DNA from: an uncultured Oscillospiraceae bacterium
GTDB taxonomy: Bacteria > Bacillota > Clostridia > Oscillospirales > Oscillospiraceae
DNA: 64,000 nucleotides
Assembly: GCA_934597175.1 (NCBI GenBank)
Contig: CAKTQR010000008.1
Coordinates: forward strand, 1-64,000
Direction of reading: 5' to 3'
The first letter of the stretch is position 1. Every line of letters begins with the position of its first letter. Below are positions 40,596-48,188 of the stretch, piece after piece. The notes under the pieces were generated by a model. It made no database searches and had not been told where the DNA came from. It was given only the letters and a program-made list of their open reading frames with translations. Position numbers and translations under genes: made by a program.

Positions 40596-40668
40596 CTAAT
40601 TACAGCACTTGACGGGGATGTTATAATATAATGTTGTTAAAAAGTATTTTATTTTGGAGGTAATAACC

Positions 40669-41781
40669 TTGACTAAGATAGACATTTTCTCCGGATTTTT
40701 GGGCGCAGGCAAGACCACGCTCATCCGCAAGCTCATTGCAGAGGGCTACAAGAACGAAAAGCTCGTCCTCATCGAGAACGAGTTCGGCGAGATAGCCGTT
40801 GACGGCGGCTTCCTCAAGGACGCAGGCGTCGAGATAACCGAGATGAACTCCGGCTGCATCTGCTGCACCCTCGTCGGCGACTTCACGAAGGCTCTTAAAA
40901 AGGTCATCGAGGAGCATCACCCCGACCGCATCCTCATCGAGCCCTCGGGCGTCGGCAAGCTCAGCGATGTCGCAAAGGCGGTCGCAGGCGTCGAGGGCGC
41001 CCAGATAGGCGCAAAGGTCACCGTTGTCGATGCCGGCAAGTGCCGCATGTATATCCGCAACTTCGGCGAGTTCTTTAACGACCAGGTGCAGCACGCCGAT
41101 GTCATCGTTTTGAGCCGCACGGATTCCGCCTCCGACGGCAAGGTCGTCACCGCAAGCGCCATGCTCTCGCAGCTTAACCCCAACGCCACCGTCATCACCA
41201 CCCCGTGGTCGGAATTAAGCGGCGAGCAGATAGTGCAGGTCATGGAGCGCATCGACTCCCTGTCGAGCACCATGCAGGAGATGACCCATTTCCACGAGCA
41301 TCACCACGACCATGACCATCATGACCATGACCACGACGACCACTGCGGCTGCGGCTGCGGTCATGACCATGAACATGAGCATGAGCACGACCACGAGCAT
41401 GAGCATGAGCATGAGCATCATCATGACCATGACCACGAGCACGGCGACCATTGCAGCTGCGGCTGCGGTCACGACCACGACCACGAGGGTCACCACCACG
41501 CCGACGAGGTGTTCACCTCCTGGGGCGTTGAGACACCGAAGAAGTTTTCCGAGGACGAGATCCGTGAAAAGCTCAACGAGCTTGACGATTGCAGGCACTA
41601 CGGCACTATCCTTCGTGCCAAGGGCTTTGTCGATTCCCCCGACGGCGAGTGGGTGTACTTTGACTATGTCCCCGGCGAGGTCGACATTCGCCGCGGCGGC
41701 GCTGCCGTCACCGGCAGGATCTGCGTCATCGGCTCGAAGATAAACGAGCAGGCTATCAAGGAGCTGTTTAACATTGAGTGA
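40669..41781 (+). CDS. CobW/COG0523-family GTPase, metal chaperone with His-rich insert
   Basis: The 370-residue G3E GTPase has the P-loop GFLGAGKT (9-16), the CxCC metal motif GCICC (Cys63, 65, 66), and IEPSG (Walker-B-like). A dramatic insert of about 75 residues (about 205-285) is made almost only of His, Asp and Glu with two CGCGCGH / CSCGCGH clusters. A CobW_C domain follows. Such proteins deliver zinc or other metals to target enzymes and store metal in the His-rich loop. The start is a TTG after TTGGAGGTAATAACC; no ATG fits. The next gene starts inside its last codons. Confidence 0.9.
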   Translation: MTKIDIFSGFLGAGKTTLIRKLIAEGYKNEKLVLIENEFGEIAVDGGFLKDAGVEITEMNSGCICCTLVGDFTKALKKVIEEHHPDRILIEPSGVGKLSDVAKAVAGVEGAQIGAKVTVVDAGKCRMYIRNFGEFFNDQVQHADVIVLSRTDSASDGKVVTASAMLSQLNPNATVITTPWSELSGEQIVQVMERIDSLSSTMQEMTHFHEHHHDHDHHDHDHDDHCGCGCGHDHEHEHEHDHEHEHEHEHHHDHDHEHGDHCSCGCGHDHDHEGHHHADEVFTSWGVETPKKFSEDEIREKLNELDDCRHYGTILRAKGFVDSPDGEWVYFDYVPGEVDIRRGGAAVTGRICVIGSKINEQAIKELFNIE

Positions 41782-42724
41782 GATTAAAGATGTACCCGTA
41801 TTCCTGTTTACGGGCTTTCTTGAAAGCGGCAAGACGAAATTTATTCAGGAAACGCTGGAGGACAAGCGCTTTAACTCCGGCGAGCGCACGCTGCTCATAG
41901 TCTGCGAGGAGGGCGAGGAGGAGTACGCTCCCGACCAGTTCTCCGGCAAAAATGTGTTCATAAAGGTCGTGGAAGAGCCCGAGGAGCTTACCCGCCCCAA
42001 CCTGCGCAAGTGGCTTGAGGAGACAAACAGCGAGCGTGTCGTGATTGAATATAACGGCATGTGGATGCTCGATGATCTGTATCAGGCGCTGCCGGAGATG
42101 TGGATGGTGTATCAGGAGTTTCTGTTCGCCGACGCCCGCACCTTTGAAAGCTACAACGCCAACATGCGAAACCTCGTCTACGACAAATTAAAAAGCGCCG
42201 AGCTCGTGGTGTTCAACCGCTACGACGACTCCATCGACCGCATGACCCTGCACAAGATTGTCCGTGGCGCTTCCCGCAGAAGCGACATTGCCTACGAGTA
42301 CGCCGACGGCAATGTGCAGTACGACGACATTGAAGACCCCCTGCCGTTCGATGTCAACGCACCCATCATCGAGATAGGTGACGACGACTACGCCATCTGG
42401 TACCGTGACCTGTCGGAAGAGCCGCAGAAGTACGAGAACAAGACCGTGCGCTTCAAGTGCCGCTACCTCAAGCGCAAAAAAGTGCCCGCAGGCAGCTTCA
42501 TCGTAGGCCGCCATGTCATGACCTGCTGCGCCGAGGATATCCAGTTTGCCGGGCTCATCTGCAAGTGGGACGGCTGGGAGAGCATCACCGGCGACTCGTG
42601 GCATGTCCTCACGGCAAAGATAAACCACAAGTTCAGCCGTGCCTACGGCAAAAAAGGCCCGGTGCTGACCTTCATCAGCGACGAGCCTTGCGAAGTCCCC
42701 GAAACCCCCGTAGCAAGCTTCTGA
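41774..42724 (+). CDS. Second CobW-like GTPase with a DUF1980-like C-terminal domain
   Basis: The 316-residue protein has a P-loop GFLESGKT (14-21) and the general G3E fold, but no CxCC motif, since the switch region reads VCEEGEEEY. Its C-terminal ~100 residues (VRFKCRYLKRKKVPAGSFIV, HVMTCCAEDIQFAGLICKWD) match the end of the YcgQ/DUF1980 family, which is linked to zinc or cobalt handling. The TTG start overlaps the stop of the first CobW gene, so both are coupled. A metal-transfer partner is likely, metal unknown. Confidence 0.75.
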   Translation: MSEIKDVPVFLFTGFLESGKTKFIQETLEDKRFNSGERTLLIVCEEGEEEYAPDQFSGKNVFIKVVEEPEELTRPNLRKWLEETNSERVVIEYNGMWMLDDLYQALPEMWMVYQEFLFADARTFESYNANMRNLVYDKLKSAELVVFNRYDDSIDRMTLHKIVRGASRRSDIAYEYADGNVQYDDIEDPLPFDVNAPIIEIGDDDYAIWYRDLSEEPQKYENKTVRFKCRYLKRKKVPAGSFIVGRHVMTCCAEDIQFAGLICKWDGWESITGDSWHVLTAKINHKFSRAYGKKGPVLTFISDEPCEVPETPVASF

Positions 42725-42727
42725 TTC

Positions 42728-42970
42728 AAGTTAACGGAAGCCGACCACCTATCGTCTGTCAGTGTGCCCTTTCGGTGCTTTTCGCCTTTTTTCGTCTTGC
42801 CGGGCACAAAGCCCGCCCGCACCAAAAGAAAGTCGAAAATCCCTCGAAAAACACTACTGTCAGATGCTGCGCAGTTTTGTCGAGCAGATTTTCCTCAGCA
42901 AAAGGTTTAAACTCAGCATGAGCAGAAATCTGCCCGTCAAAACCGATAGTCGTTCGACTCCCGTCAACTT
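42728..42970. repeat. H-related element with terminal inverted repeats (copy H3, MITE-like)
   Basis: About 243 bp with 27-bp imperfect terminal inverted repeats (AAGTTAACGG... and ...CCGTCAACTT, 21 of 27 positions agree). The inside matches the element at 63761-64000 (CTATCGTCTGTC, CTGTCAGATGCTGCGCAG, GAGCAGATTTTC). It has no ORF. The right part holds a shortened H palindrome. Confidence 0.7.
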
Positions 42971-43009
42971 AAAAAAACACGCAGATTCAAGCAATCTGCG
43001 TGTTTTTTT
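42971..43009 (-). terminator. Intrinsic terminator after the DMT transporter gene
   Basis: AAAAACACGCAGATT (42973-42987) with AATCTGCGTGTTTTT (42993-43007), A and T tracts on both sides; works in both directions. Confidence 0.88.
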
Positions 43010-43882
43010 CTATTCTTTCGCCGTCTCGCTTATGAGCGCCGAGCCGAGGATGAGCACGGCGCCCACTATGCCGAGCGGGGTCAGTCTCTCGTGCAGGACC
43101 GCTGCCGACAAAAGCAGCGCAAACACGGGGTCTATGTAGCTCAGCACCGCAACGGTCTGCGCCTTGAGCCGCTGCATGCTGCCGAAATACAAGGCGTAGG
43201 TGATGCCCGTGTGGACAATGCCGACGAGAAGCACCATGCCGATATCCGCCGCCGTCAGCGTAAGCTCCGGCACGCCCTCGGTGAGGAGGACATACGGTAT
43301 CATGACGAGCGCAGCGCCGGCAAGCTGGATAACGGTCTTTGCGTAAATGTCCTCGACCACGACCTTTTTGTTCAGGATGATGACCGCGGCATACAACGCC
43401 GCCGCACCGAGACCGAAGGCGATGCCCCGAAGGTCCTGCATCTGCCCTGCGCCGCCGCTTAAGACGCCCGACACGAACAGCATGCCGACGATGGCGGCAA
43501 GGACGCAGGCGAGCTTTTTCGCCCCGAGCCTTTCACGGAACACCAGCGGCGAAAGCAGAATGACGATGGTCGGCTGCATGTAGTAGCACATGGTCGCCGC
43601 AGCGACGGTGGTGTAGTTGTACGCCTCGAAAAGCAGCATCCAGTTAAGCCCCATGACAGCACCCGTCAGGACGAGCCAAAGCGTTGCCTTCCGCTCCGGC
43701 AGCTTCAGCTTCCCGCCTCGCACGAGCACGAATATGAGCAGAAACACGCTGCCGAGCACGCCCCTGCACAGGGCGACCATCGCCGACGACAGCGGAATGT
43801 ACCTGCGCACGATGCCGATCGTGCCGAATATCAGCATTGAGCCGATGAGGGCAATATATGATTTAAAATTATCCTTGTTCAT
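43010..43882 (-). CDS. EamA/DMT-superfamily transporter
   Basis: The 290-residue protein has ten predicted membrane segments in two five-helix EamA repeats (about 8-140 and 152-287), with the family GVVGAVLIL-like end (GIVGAVLILGSALI). DMT exporters move amino acids, nucleosides or other small metabolites; the substrate cannot be told. The first helix reads YIALIGSMLIFGTIGIVRRY. Single gene. Confidence 0.88.
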   Translation of the reverse strand: MNKDNFKSYIALIGSMLIFGTIGIVRRYIPLSSAMVALCRGVLGSVFLLIFVLVRGGKLKLPERKATLWLVLTGAVMGLNWMLLFEAYNYTTVAAATMCYYMQPTIVILLSPLVFRERLGAKKLACVLAAIVGMLFVSGVLSGGAGQMQDLRGIAFGLGAAALYAAVIILNKKVVVEDIYAKTVIQLAGAALVMIPYVLLTEGVPELTLTAADIGMVLLVGIVHTGITYALYFGSMQRLKAQTVAVLSYIDPVFALLLSAAVLHERLTPLGIVGAVLILGSALISETAKE

Positions 43883-43971
43883 ATGCTTTTCTCCTGTTTA
43901 GAAGCTAATTTTACCGCCGGTGCATTAATGTGTCAAGAAGCAACATATTTCGACAAATGCTTTCAGTTTCT

Positions 43972-43985
43972 GGTGTATATACACC
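43972..43985. promoter_or_regulatory. Perfect 14-bp palindrome, candidate operator
   Basis: GGTGTATATACACC lies in the AT-rich gap between the divergent DMT transporter and CAP-domain genes, about 125 bases before the latter. It has the size and symmetry of a repressor site, but I cannot assign the regulator. Confidence 0.4.
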
Positions 43986-44109
43986 TGTTTTAATTAAAAA
44001 AATTTAAAAATTAAAATTTTTTTCTGCAATATCCGTGCACTTTCGCCGTCATTAAGGATGAGCCGGCTTCGGCAAGCAATTGCCGATCACAACTGAACGG
44101 AGACTTCAA

Positions 44110-44886
44110 ATGACTTCTTCTCGCAAGACCCGCACCCTGCGGGCAATGAGCGTTTTTCTCGCCGTTGTCATCCTTTTATGTGCGGCGCTTTCGCCGGAGG
44201 CGAACGCAGCCTCGAAGGCAAGCAACTACGAAAACGCCGTCCTGTTCTGGACGAATGTTGAGCGCTCCAGACACGGATTATCAAAGCTCAAGACCACCGA
44301 CGCTCTGTGCGACGCCTCAGGCGTGCGTGCAAAGGAGCTTCACAGGAAATACAGCCACACAAGACCGAGCGGCAGCAGGTGGACCACTGCGCTCAGCGCC
44401 AAGGGCATAAAATACTACTCCGCCGCAGAAAACATCGCCTCGGGCTACAAAAGCCCCTGCACCGTCGTCAAGGCATGGATGGAGTCCAGCGGACACAGGG
44501 ATGCCATTTTAAACAGCAAATACTCCTACCTCGGCGTCGGCGTTTATTACAGCGAGTCGAACAAGAGATATTACTGGGATGAGCTTTTCACCGGCGGCGT
44601 GAGCTATTCCGGCGCATACAGCACCTACAATGTCTCCCCCAGGGGACTTAGCGTCAATAAGTCGAGCATCAAGCTCTCCCGAGGCGGCAAAACCACCGTC
44701 ATCGGAACGCCGTCCCCGGTCTACGCCACCGCCGTCGTCACCTGCACAAGCTCCGATTCGAGCATTGTTAAGGTCACCGGCACGGAGGTCAATGTCATCA
44801 CTGTCAAGGGTGTCAAGGCGGGCAAGGCAAAGCTCACCGTCAAGTGCGGCTCGTACACCAAAACCGTTAGCGTTACCGTCGGCTAG
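44110..44886 (+). CDS. Secreted CAP/SCP-domain protein with C-terminal Ig-like domain
   Basis: The 258-residue protein has a signal peptide (about 8-35, cleavage after SPEANA). A CAP domain of about 125 residues follows, with NYENAVLFWTNVERSRHGL, HRKYSHTRPSG, AENIASGY and WMESSGHRDAILN motifs. A Big_2-type bacterial Ig-like domain (about 178-258) ends it. CAP-domain proteins of Firmicutes are extracellular; many bind the cell wall or have unknown roles. I take the ATG after CGGAGACTTCAA; the longer ORF lacks a site. No sortase motif. Confidence 0.85.
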   Translation: MTSSRKTRTLRAMSVFLAVVILLCAALSPEANAASKASNYENAVLFWTNVERSRHGLSKLKTTDALCDASGVRAKELHRKYSHTRPSGSRWTTALSAKGIKYYSAAENIASGYKSPCTVVKAWMESSGHRDAILNSKYSYLGVGVYYSESNKRYYWDELFTGGVSYSGAYSTYNVSPRGLSVNKSSIKLSRGGKTTVIGTPSPVYATAVVTCTSSDSSIVKVTGTEVNVITVKGVKAGKAKLTVKCGSYTKTVSVTVG

Positions 44887-45129
44887 GGTTTCCCTACACA
44901 GCCCTGCCGTGCGGCATAATATATTCACTTTAGCCAAACTCCCATCAGCAAAACCTACATATTCCTTTCTCCACCCCCCCAACCGTACCCGGTACTTCTC
45001 CCCCGAAGCCCCGGGTACAACCTTTTCAGCGTGCAAAAAATCCTCTGGCTTTTTGTGCGCTGAAAAACACGCCCATGACGCCCGAAAAATGCGCATTATA
45101 CTATTGAAAATATAAATGTTCTGTGCTGG
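44887..45129. other. Gene-free stretch with inverted repeats
   Basis: GTACCCGG (44985-44992) with CCGGGTAC (45011-45018), and TTTTCAGCGTGC...TGCGCTGAAAA (about 45025-45067), an imperfect stem. No gene or promoter is convincing. Confidence 0.4.
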
Positions 45130-45166
45130 AATATGACCGAATTGACCGAGTTGGTCATATTTTTTG
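45130..45166 (+). terminator. Terminator-like hairpin before the methyltransferase operon
   Basis: AATATGACC (45130-45138) with GGTCATATT (45153-45161) and T6 directly after. It could end transcription from upstream or act as an attenuator for the operon that starts 50 bases later. Confidence 0.65.
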
Positions 45167-45174
45167 GAGCATAG

Positions 45175-45190
45175 GTTAGCTTGTGCTAAC
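45175..45190. promoter_or_regulatory. GTTAGC-TTGT-GCTAAC operator before the methyltransferase operon
   Basis: A 6-bp dyad with a 4-base spacer, 26 bases before the first start codon. The same half-sites and spacing are found twice in front of the DUF3793 gene (63065-63082 and 63131-63148). The half-site resembles DtxR/IdeR-type iron boxes, an inference. Confidence 0.6.
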
Positions 45191-45215
45191 TCGCGGCGGA
45201 AAGGGGCTTCTTAAT

Positions 45216-45998
45216 TTGAACGAAAAAATTGAACTTACCGGAGTGCCGGAGACGATGCTGCAAACGCTTTACGCCCGTGCCAAGGAGAGCCGCACACGGG
45301 GTGCGGTGACCGACAAAAAGGCCGAGGAGATAATCGAAAAGCTCGACTACGACTTTTCGCTTGCCGACAGCGACATTGCCATGAGCAGCGGCGTTATCGC
45401 CCGCACGATAGTTCTCGACAAAATGGTGAGCGGCTGGCTCGGTGAGCACCCCGACGCCGTCGTCGTGAACATCGCCTGCGGTCTCGACACCCGCTGCTAC
45501 CGCATGGAGGGTTTCCGCCACTGGTACAATCTCGACCTGCCGGAGACCATCGCCGTGCGGGCAAAGCTCCTGCCCGAGGACGGTGCGATATCGCAGATAG
45601 CGATGTCGGCAATGGACGATTGGGGCGGTCTCATCGCCGAAAACGCCCCGACGCTCGTTATCATCGAGGGGCTTACGATGTACCTCTCGCAGGCGGATGT
45701 GCAGCGCATTTTCGAGGTCATCGCCGGGCGCTTTGAGACCGCAACCGTGTTCGTCGAGACGATGAATCCCGTGATGGTCAGGCGCTTCAAGGAAAAGTCC
45801 ATCGGTCAAAGCGGCGCAAGGTTTAACTGGGGCGTGAAAAACGGCGCAGCGCTCGCCGAGCTCCTGCCGGACTTCCGCTTTGTCTGCGAGCACGGCCTCA
45901 CCGAGGGCATGGCTCAGTTCGTGCCGATATACAAGATACTCGACAAGCTGCCCACGGTGCGCAGCATTTCGAATAAAATAATCGTTTTGGAAAGGTGA
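45216..45998 (+). CDS. SAM-dependent methyltransferase, LCM/Tcmp family
   Basis: The 260-residue protein starts at a TTG (after AAAGGGG) and has GVPETMLQTLYARAKESR at the N-terminus, typical of the leucine-carboxyl-methyltransferase family. The SAM-binding motif VVNIACGLDTRCYR lies near 85-98, with LDLPE, and a later LVIIEGLTMYLSQ. Such enzymes methylate carboxyl or hydroxyl groups on small molecules. First gene of a six-gene operon that also holds its paralogue, fused to a hydrolase, at the far end. Substrate unknown. Confidence 0.85.
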   Translation: MNEKIELTGVPETMLQTLYARAKESRTRGAVTDKKAEEIIEKLDYDFSLADSDIAMSSGVIARTIVLDKMVSGWLGEHPDAVVVNIACGLDTRCYRMEGFRHWYNLDLPETIAVRAKLLPEDGAISQIAMSAMDDWGGLIAENAPTLVIIEGLTMYLSQADVQRIFEVIAGRFETATVFVETMNPVMVRRFKEKSIGQSGARFNWGVKNGAALAELLPDFRFVCEHGLTEGMAQFVPIYKILDKLPTVRSISNKIIVLER

Positions 45999-46003
45999 GT
46001 GCA

Positions 46004-46600
46004 ATGTCTTTTTTTGAAAACACACGCAAGCCGTCCGGCTTGGGCGGCAAGCTCATGGTGAACATGATGAATCTCGGCCACGGTGCGCTCGCCGAATGGG
46101 GCATGCAGTACCTCAATGTATCGGAGAGCGCCGCCGTTTTGGACTGCGGCTGCGGCGGCGGAGCGAACATTAAAAAGCTGCTGGGCAAAGCCGCCCATGG
46201 CAGCGTCAAGGGCATCGACTACTCCGAGGTGAGCGTGGAGAAATCCCGCAGCCTCAACGCCTCGGCGATAAGCGCCGGGCGCTGCGAGGTCATGCAGGCG
46301 AATGTTGCGGAGCTTCCGTTTGAGGACGATTCTTTTGACCTCGTGACGGCGTTCGAGACCGTGTACTTCTGGCCGGAGCTGCCCGCCAGCTTCCGAGAGG
46401 TCGGGCGTGTGCTCAGGCCGGGCGGCACATTTTTCATCTGCAACGAGTGCTGCGAGGACAGCAAGTGGACGGATATCGTAAGCGGCATGGTCATCTACAC
46501 CGCCGACGAGCTTAAGGAGCTTCTGACGCAGGCGGGCTTTGCCGATATCGTCATGCACAAAAACGACAAGGGCTGGCTGTGTGCCACGGCTCGGAAATGA
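46004..46600 (+). CDS. SAM-dependent methyltransferase, type 11
   Basis: The 198-residue protein has motif I VLDCGCGGGAN (45-55), an acidic VKGIDYSEVSVEKS motif and a LPFEDDSFDLVTAFETVYFW motif, then LRPGGTFFICNE. This is the ubiE/type-11 class of small-molecule methyltransferases. It starts 5 bases after the first methyltransferase, with AAGGTGAGTGCA before the ATG. Confidence 0.88.
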   Translation: MSFFENTRKPSGLGGKLMVNMMNLGHGALAEWGMQYLNVSESAAVLDCGCGGGANIKKLLGKAAHGSVKGIDYSEVSVEKSRSLNASAISAGRCEVMQANVAELPFEDDSFDLVTAFETVYFWPELPASFREVGRVLRPGGTFFICNECCEDSKWTDIVSGMVIYTADELKELLTQAGFADIVMHKNDKGWLCATARK

Positions 46601-46613
46601 GGGAAAAGCGAAA

Positions 46614-46781
46614 ATGGACAATCAAAAATTCAGAGTTGACACCGACGGATTTTTCGGCGAGCTTTTCGTCCCCGGGGAGGACAAGTTCTTTAGAGGCGAC
46701 AGGGGCGCAAATAAAGCCGCAAGCTATGCCGACCGCATGGATTCGCTCGAAAAAACCTTAGAGTTCGTCTCCGAGTGGTGA
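46614..46781 (+). CDS. 55-residue acidic peptide within the methyltransferase operon
   Basis: The peptide starts MDNQKFRVDTDGFFGELFVP and ends LEKTLEFVSEW. It has a GAGGGAAAAGCGAAA ribosome binding site and lies between tightly packed genes (13 bases after one, 8 before the next), so it is very likely translated. No signal peptide or Cys. It may be a small subunit or partner of the enzymes, or a peptide substrate; both are guesses. Confidence 0.6.
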   Translation: MDNQKFRVDTDGFFGELFVPGEDKFFRGDRGANKAASYADRMDSLEKTLEFVSEW

Positions 46782-46789
46782 GGTGAGAT

Positions 46790-47695
46790 ATGAGCATTTT
46801 TGCATCGCTGCTGCGCAGCGCGTATAAGCTCTCCGGCGCAAAAAAAGCCTTCAGGCTGCCGGAGGACGAGATATTGAAGGTCATCGAAAAGCAAAACCGC
46901 AACAGGGGCGTGTTCACGCCGACGGATAATAAGGCGCATTACGAAACTATCGATGTAAACGGCTTTCCCTGCCTCATCGTGCGGCAGAGCGAAAAGCCCG
47001 CCGAGCGGGCGATACTGTACTTTTTCGGCGGCGGCATGGTCATCGGTCCTGACAAGGGCGACCTGCCGGTCATGCGAAAATTGGGGCGTGACACGGGCTG
47101 CGATGTGTGGTTTCCGTTCTACCCCCTGTGCATCGGGCACTGCATCACCGAGACCTACGACATGGCGTTTGAGTGCTATCGCCGCATGACGGATATCTAC
47201 GGCGGCGGCAATGTCAGCACCTGCGGCTTTTCCTCCGGCGGCGCACTTGCGCTCGGCATCGCAGCGCACAACAACGCCTTGGGGCAGCCGCTGCCGCAGC
47301 CGAGACACATCGTTGCCGTGTCCCCGGGCGAGGTGCCGTGGAACGACGCCGAAAATGAGCGCATGCAGACGCTCAACGAGACCGATGTTGCCATCGACTA
47401 TGCATTCATGGTGCTTGTCGAAAAATTCATGCGCCACGGGCAGGATAATGTCCCAGACTACATGATCTCCGGCTCACGGGGCGATTTTTCCGGCGTGGGC
47501 GACATTTTCTTTGTCTACTCATCCGACGAGGTGCTCTACGGTGCGCTGCCGGACTTTGAAAATGCCTGCAAGCGGGCAAGCGTCCCCTGCACGGCGTTTG
47601 CACGCCCGAAAATGGTGCATTGCTACCCGATGCTGCCGTATTTCAAGGAGGCAAAGGAGGATTTTGCGAAGATAACGGAGGTGCTCAGGAAATGA
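46790..47695 (+). CDS. Alpha/beta hydrolase, HSL-like esterase
   Basis: The 301-residue protein has an oxyanion motif FFGGGMVIG (about 78-86) and nucleophile elbow GFSSGG (Ser148), with a late VYSSDEVLYG (acid) and HCYPMLPYF (catalytic His region). The order matches the hormone-sensitive-lipase family of carboxylesterases. The start follows GGTGAGAT. The stop overlaps the next gene. It may remove or transfer an acyl or methyl ester made by the neighbouring methyltransferases. Confidence 0.8.
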   Translation: MSIFASLLRSAYKLSGAKKAFRLPEDEILKVIEKQNRNRGVFTPTDNKAHYETIDVNGFPCLIVRQSEKPAERAILYFFGGGMVIGPDKGDLPVMRKLGRDTGCDVWFPFYPLCIGHCITETYDMAFECYRRMTDIYGGGNVSTCGFSSGGALALGIAAHNNALGQPLPQPRHIVAVSPGEVPWNDAENERMQTLNETDVAIDYAFMVLVEKFMRHGQDNVPDYMISGSRGDFSGVGDIFFVYSSDEVLYGALPDFENACKRASVPCTAFARPKMVHCYPMLPYFKEAKEDFAKITEVLRK

Positions 47696-48180
47696 TCTGG
47701 CAGGTTTTAATAGAAGGACTTGTTCTCGGCGTGCTTCTGGTGCTTATATGCGCAGTCGGCATCCGCAAGGGCGCAGTCGGCATGGTGCACCTGTACGAGC
47801 CCGAGGTGCAGGCACGCTGCGTTGAGCTCGGGCTCACGACATTTGAAAAAATTAAGCACAACAGCATCGTTTTTAAGGCTGTGTGCCTGCCCGGGTACAT
47901 TGCGTATGTGCTCGTGTGCGTGTACGCCGTGAACGGCGCACGGGGCTTTTTGAGCGGCTTTTGGCAGCTTTTTGTGATTCTCTCGGTCATGAATCTCATC
48001 GACCGCTTCCTCGTCGACGGCTACTGGGTCGGCCACACCAAGGCGTGGATAATCCCGGGCACGGAGGATCTGCGCCCGTACATTAACGCCGCCGCCAAGC
48101 GCAAAAAGTGGCTGTTCGGAACGGTCGGCATGGCGGTCATTGCGGCGATACTCGCAGGGCTGATGGCGCTGTTTATCTGA
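47692..48180 (+). CDS. Small integral membrane protein
   Basis: The 162-residue protein has four predicted membrane segments (about 5-24, 63-82, 86-104 and 138-160). The first follows the initiator Met directly (MIWQVLIEGLVLGVLLVLIC). Its ATG overlaps the stop of the esterase gene. No family recognised; its place in the operon suggests a membrane-bound partner. Confidence 0.65.
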   Translation: MIWQVLIEGLVLGVLLVLICAVGIRKGAVGMVHLYEPEVQARCVELGLTTFEKIKHNSIVFKAVCLPGYIAYVLVCVYAVNGARGFLSGFWQLFVILSVMNLIDRFLVDGYWVGHTKAWIIPGTEDLRPYINAAAKRKKWLFGTVGMAVIAAILAGLMALFI

Positions 48181-48188
48181 GGTGCGCC

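Noticed and set aside
40620..40668. A TTGACG near 40612 and TATAATATAAT as promoter for the CobW pair.
   Set aside because: The spacing (7 or 12 bases) does not fit a sigma-A promoter; the AT-rich stretch may hold one but I cannot define it.
41280..41510. Short tandem DNA repeats that might be taken for a CRISPR-like or satellite array.
   Set aside because: They encode the His/Asp/Glu-rich insert of the CobW protein in frame; codon repetition explains the pattern.
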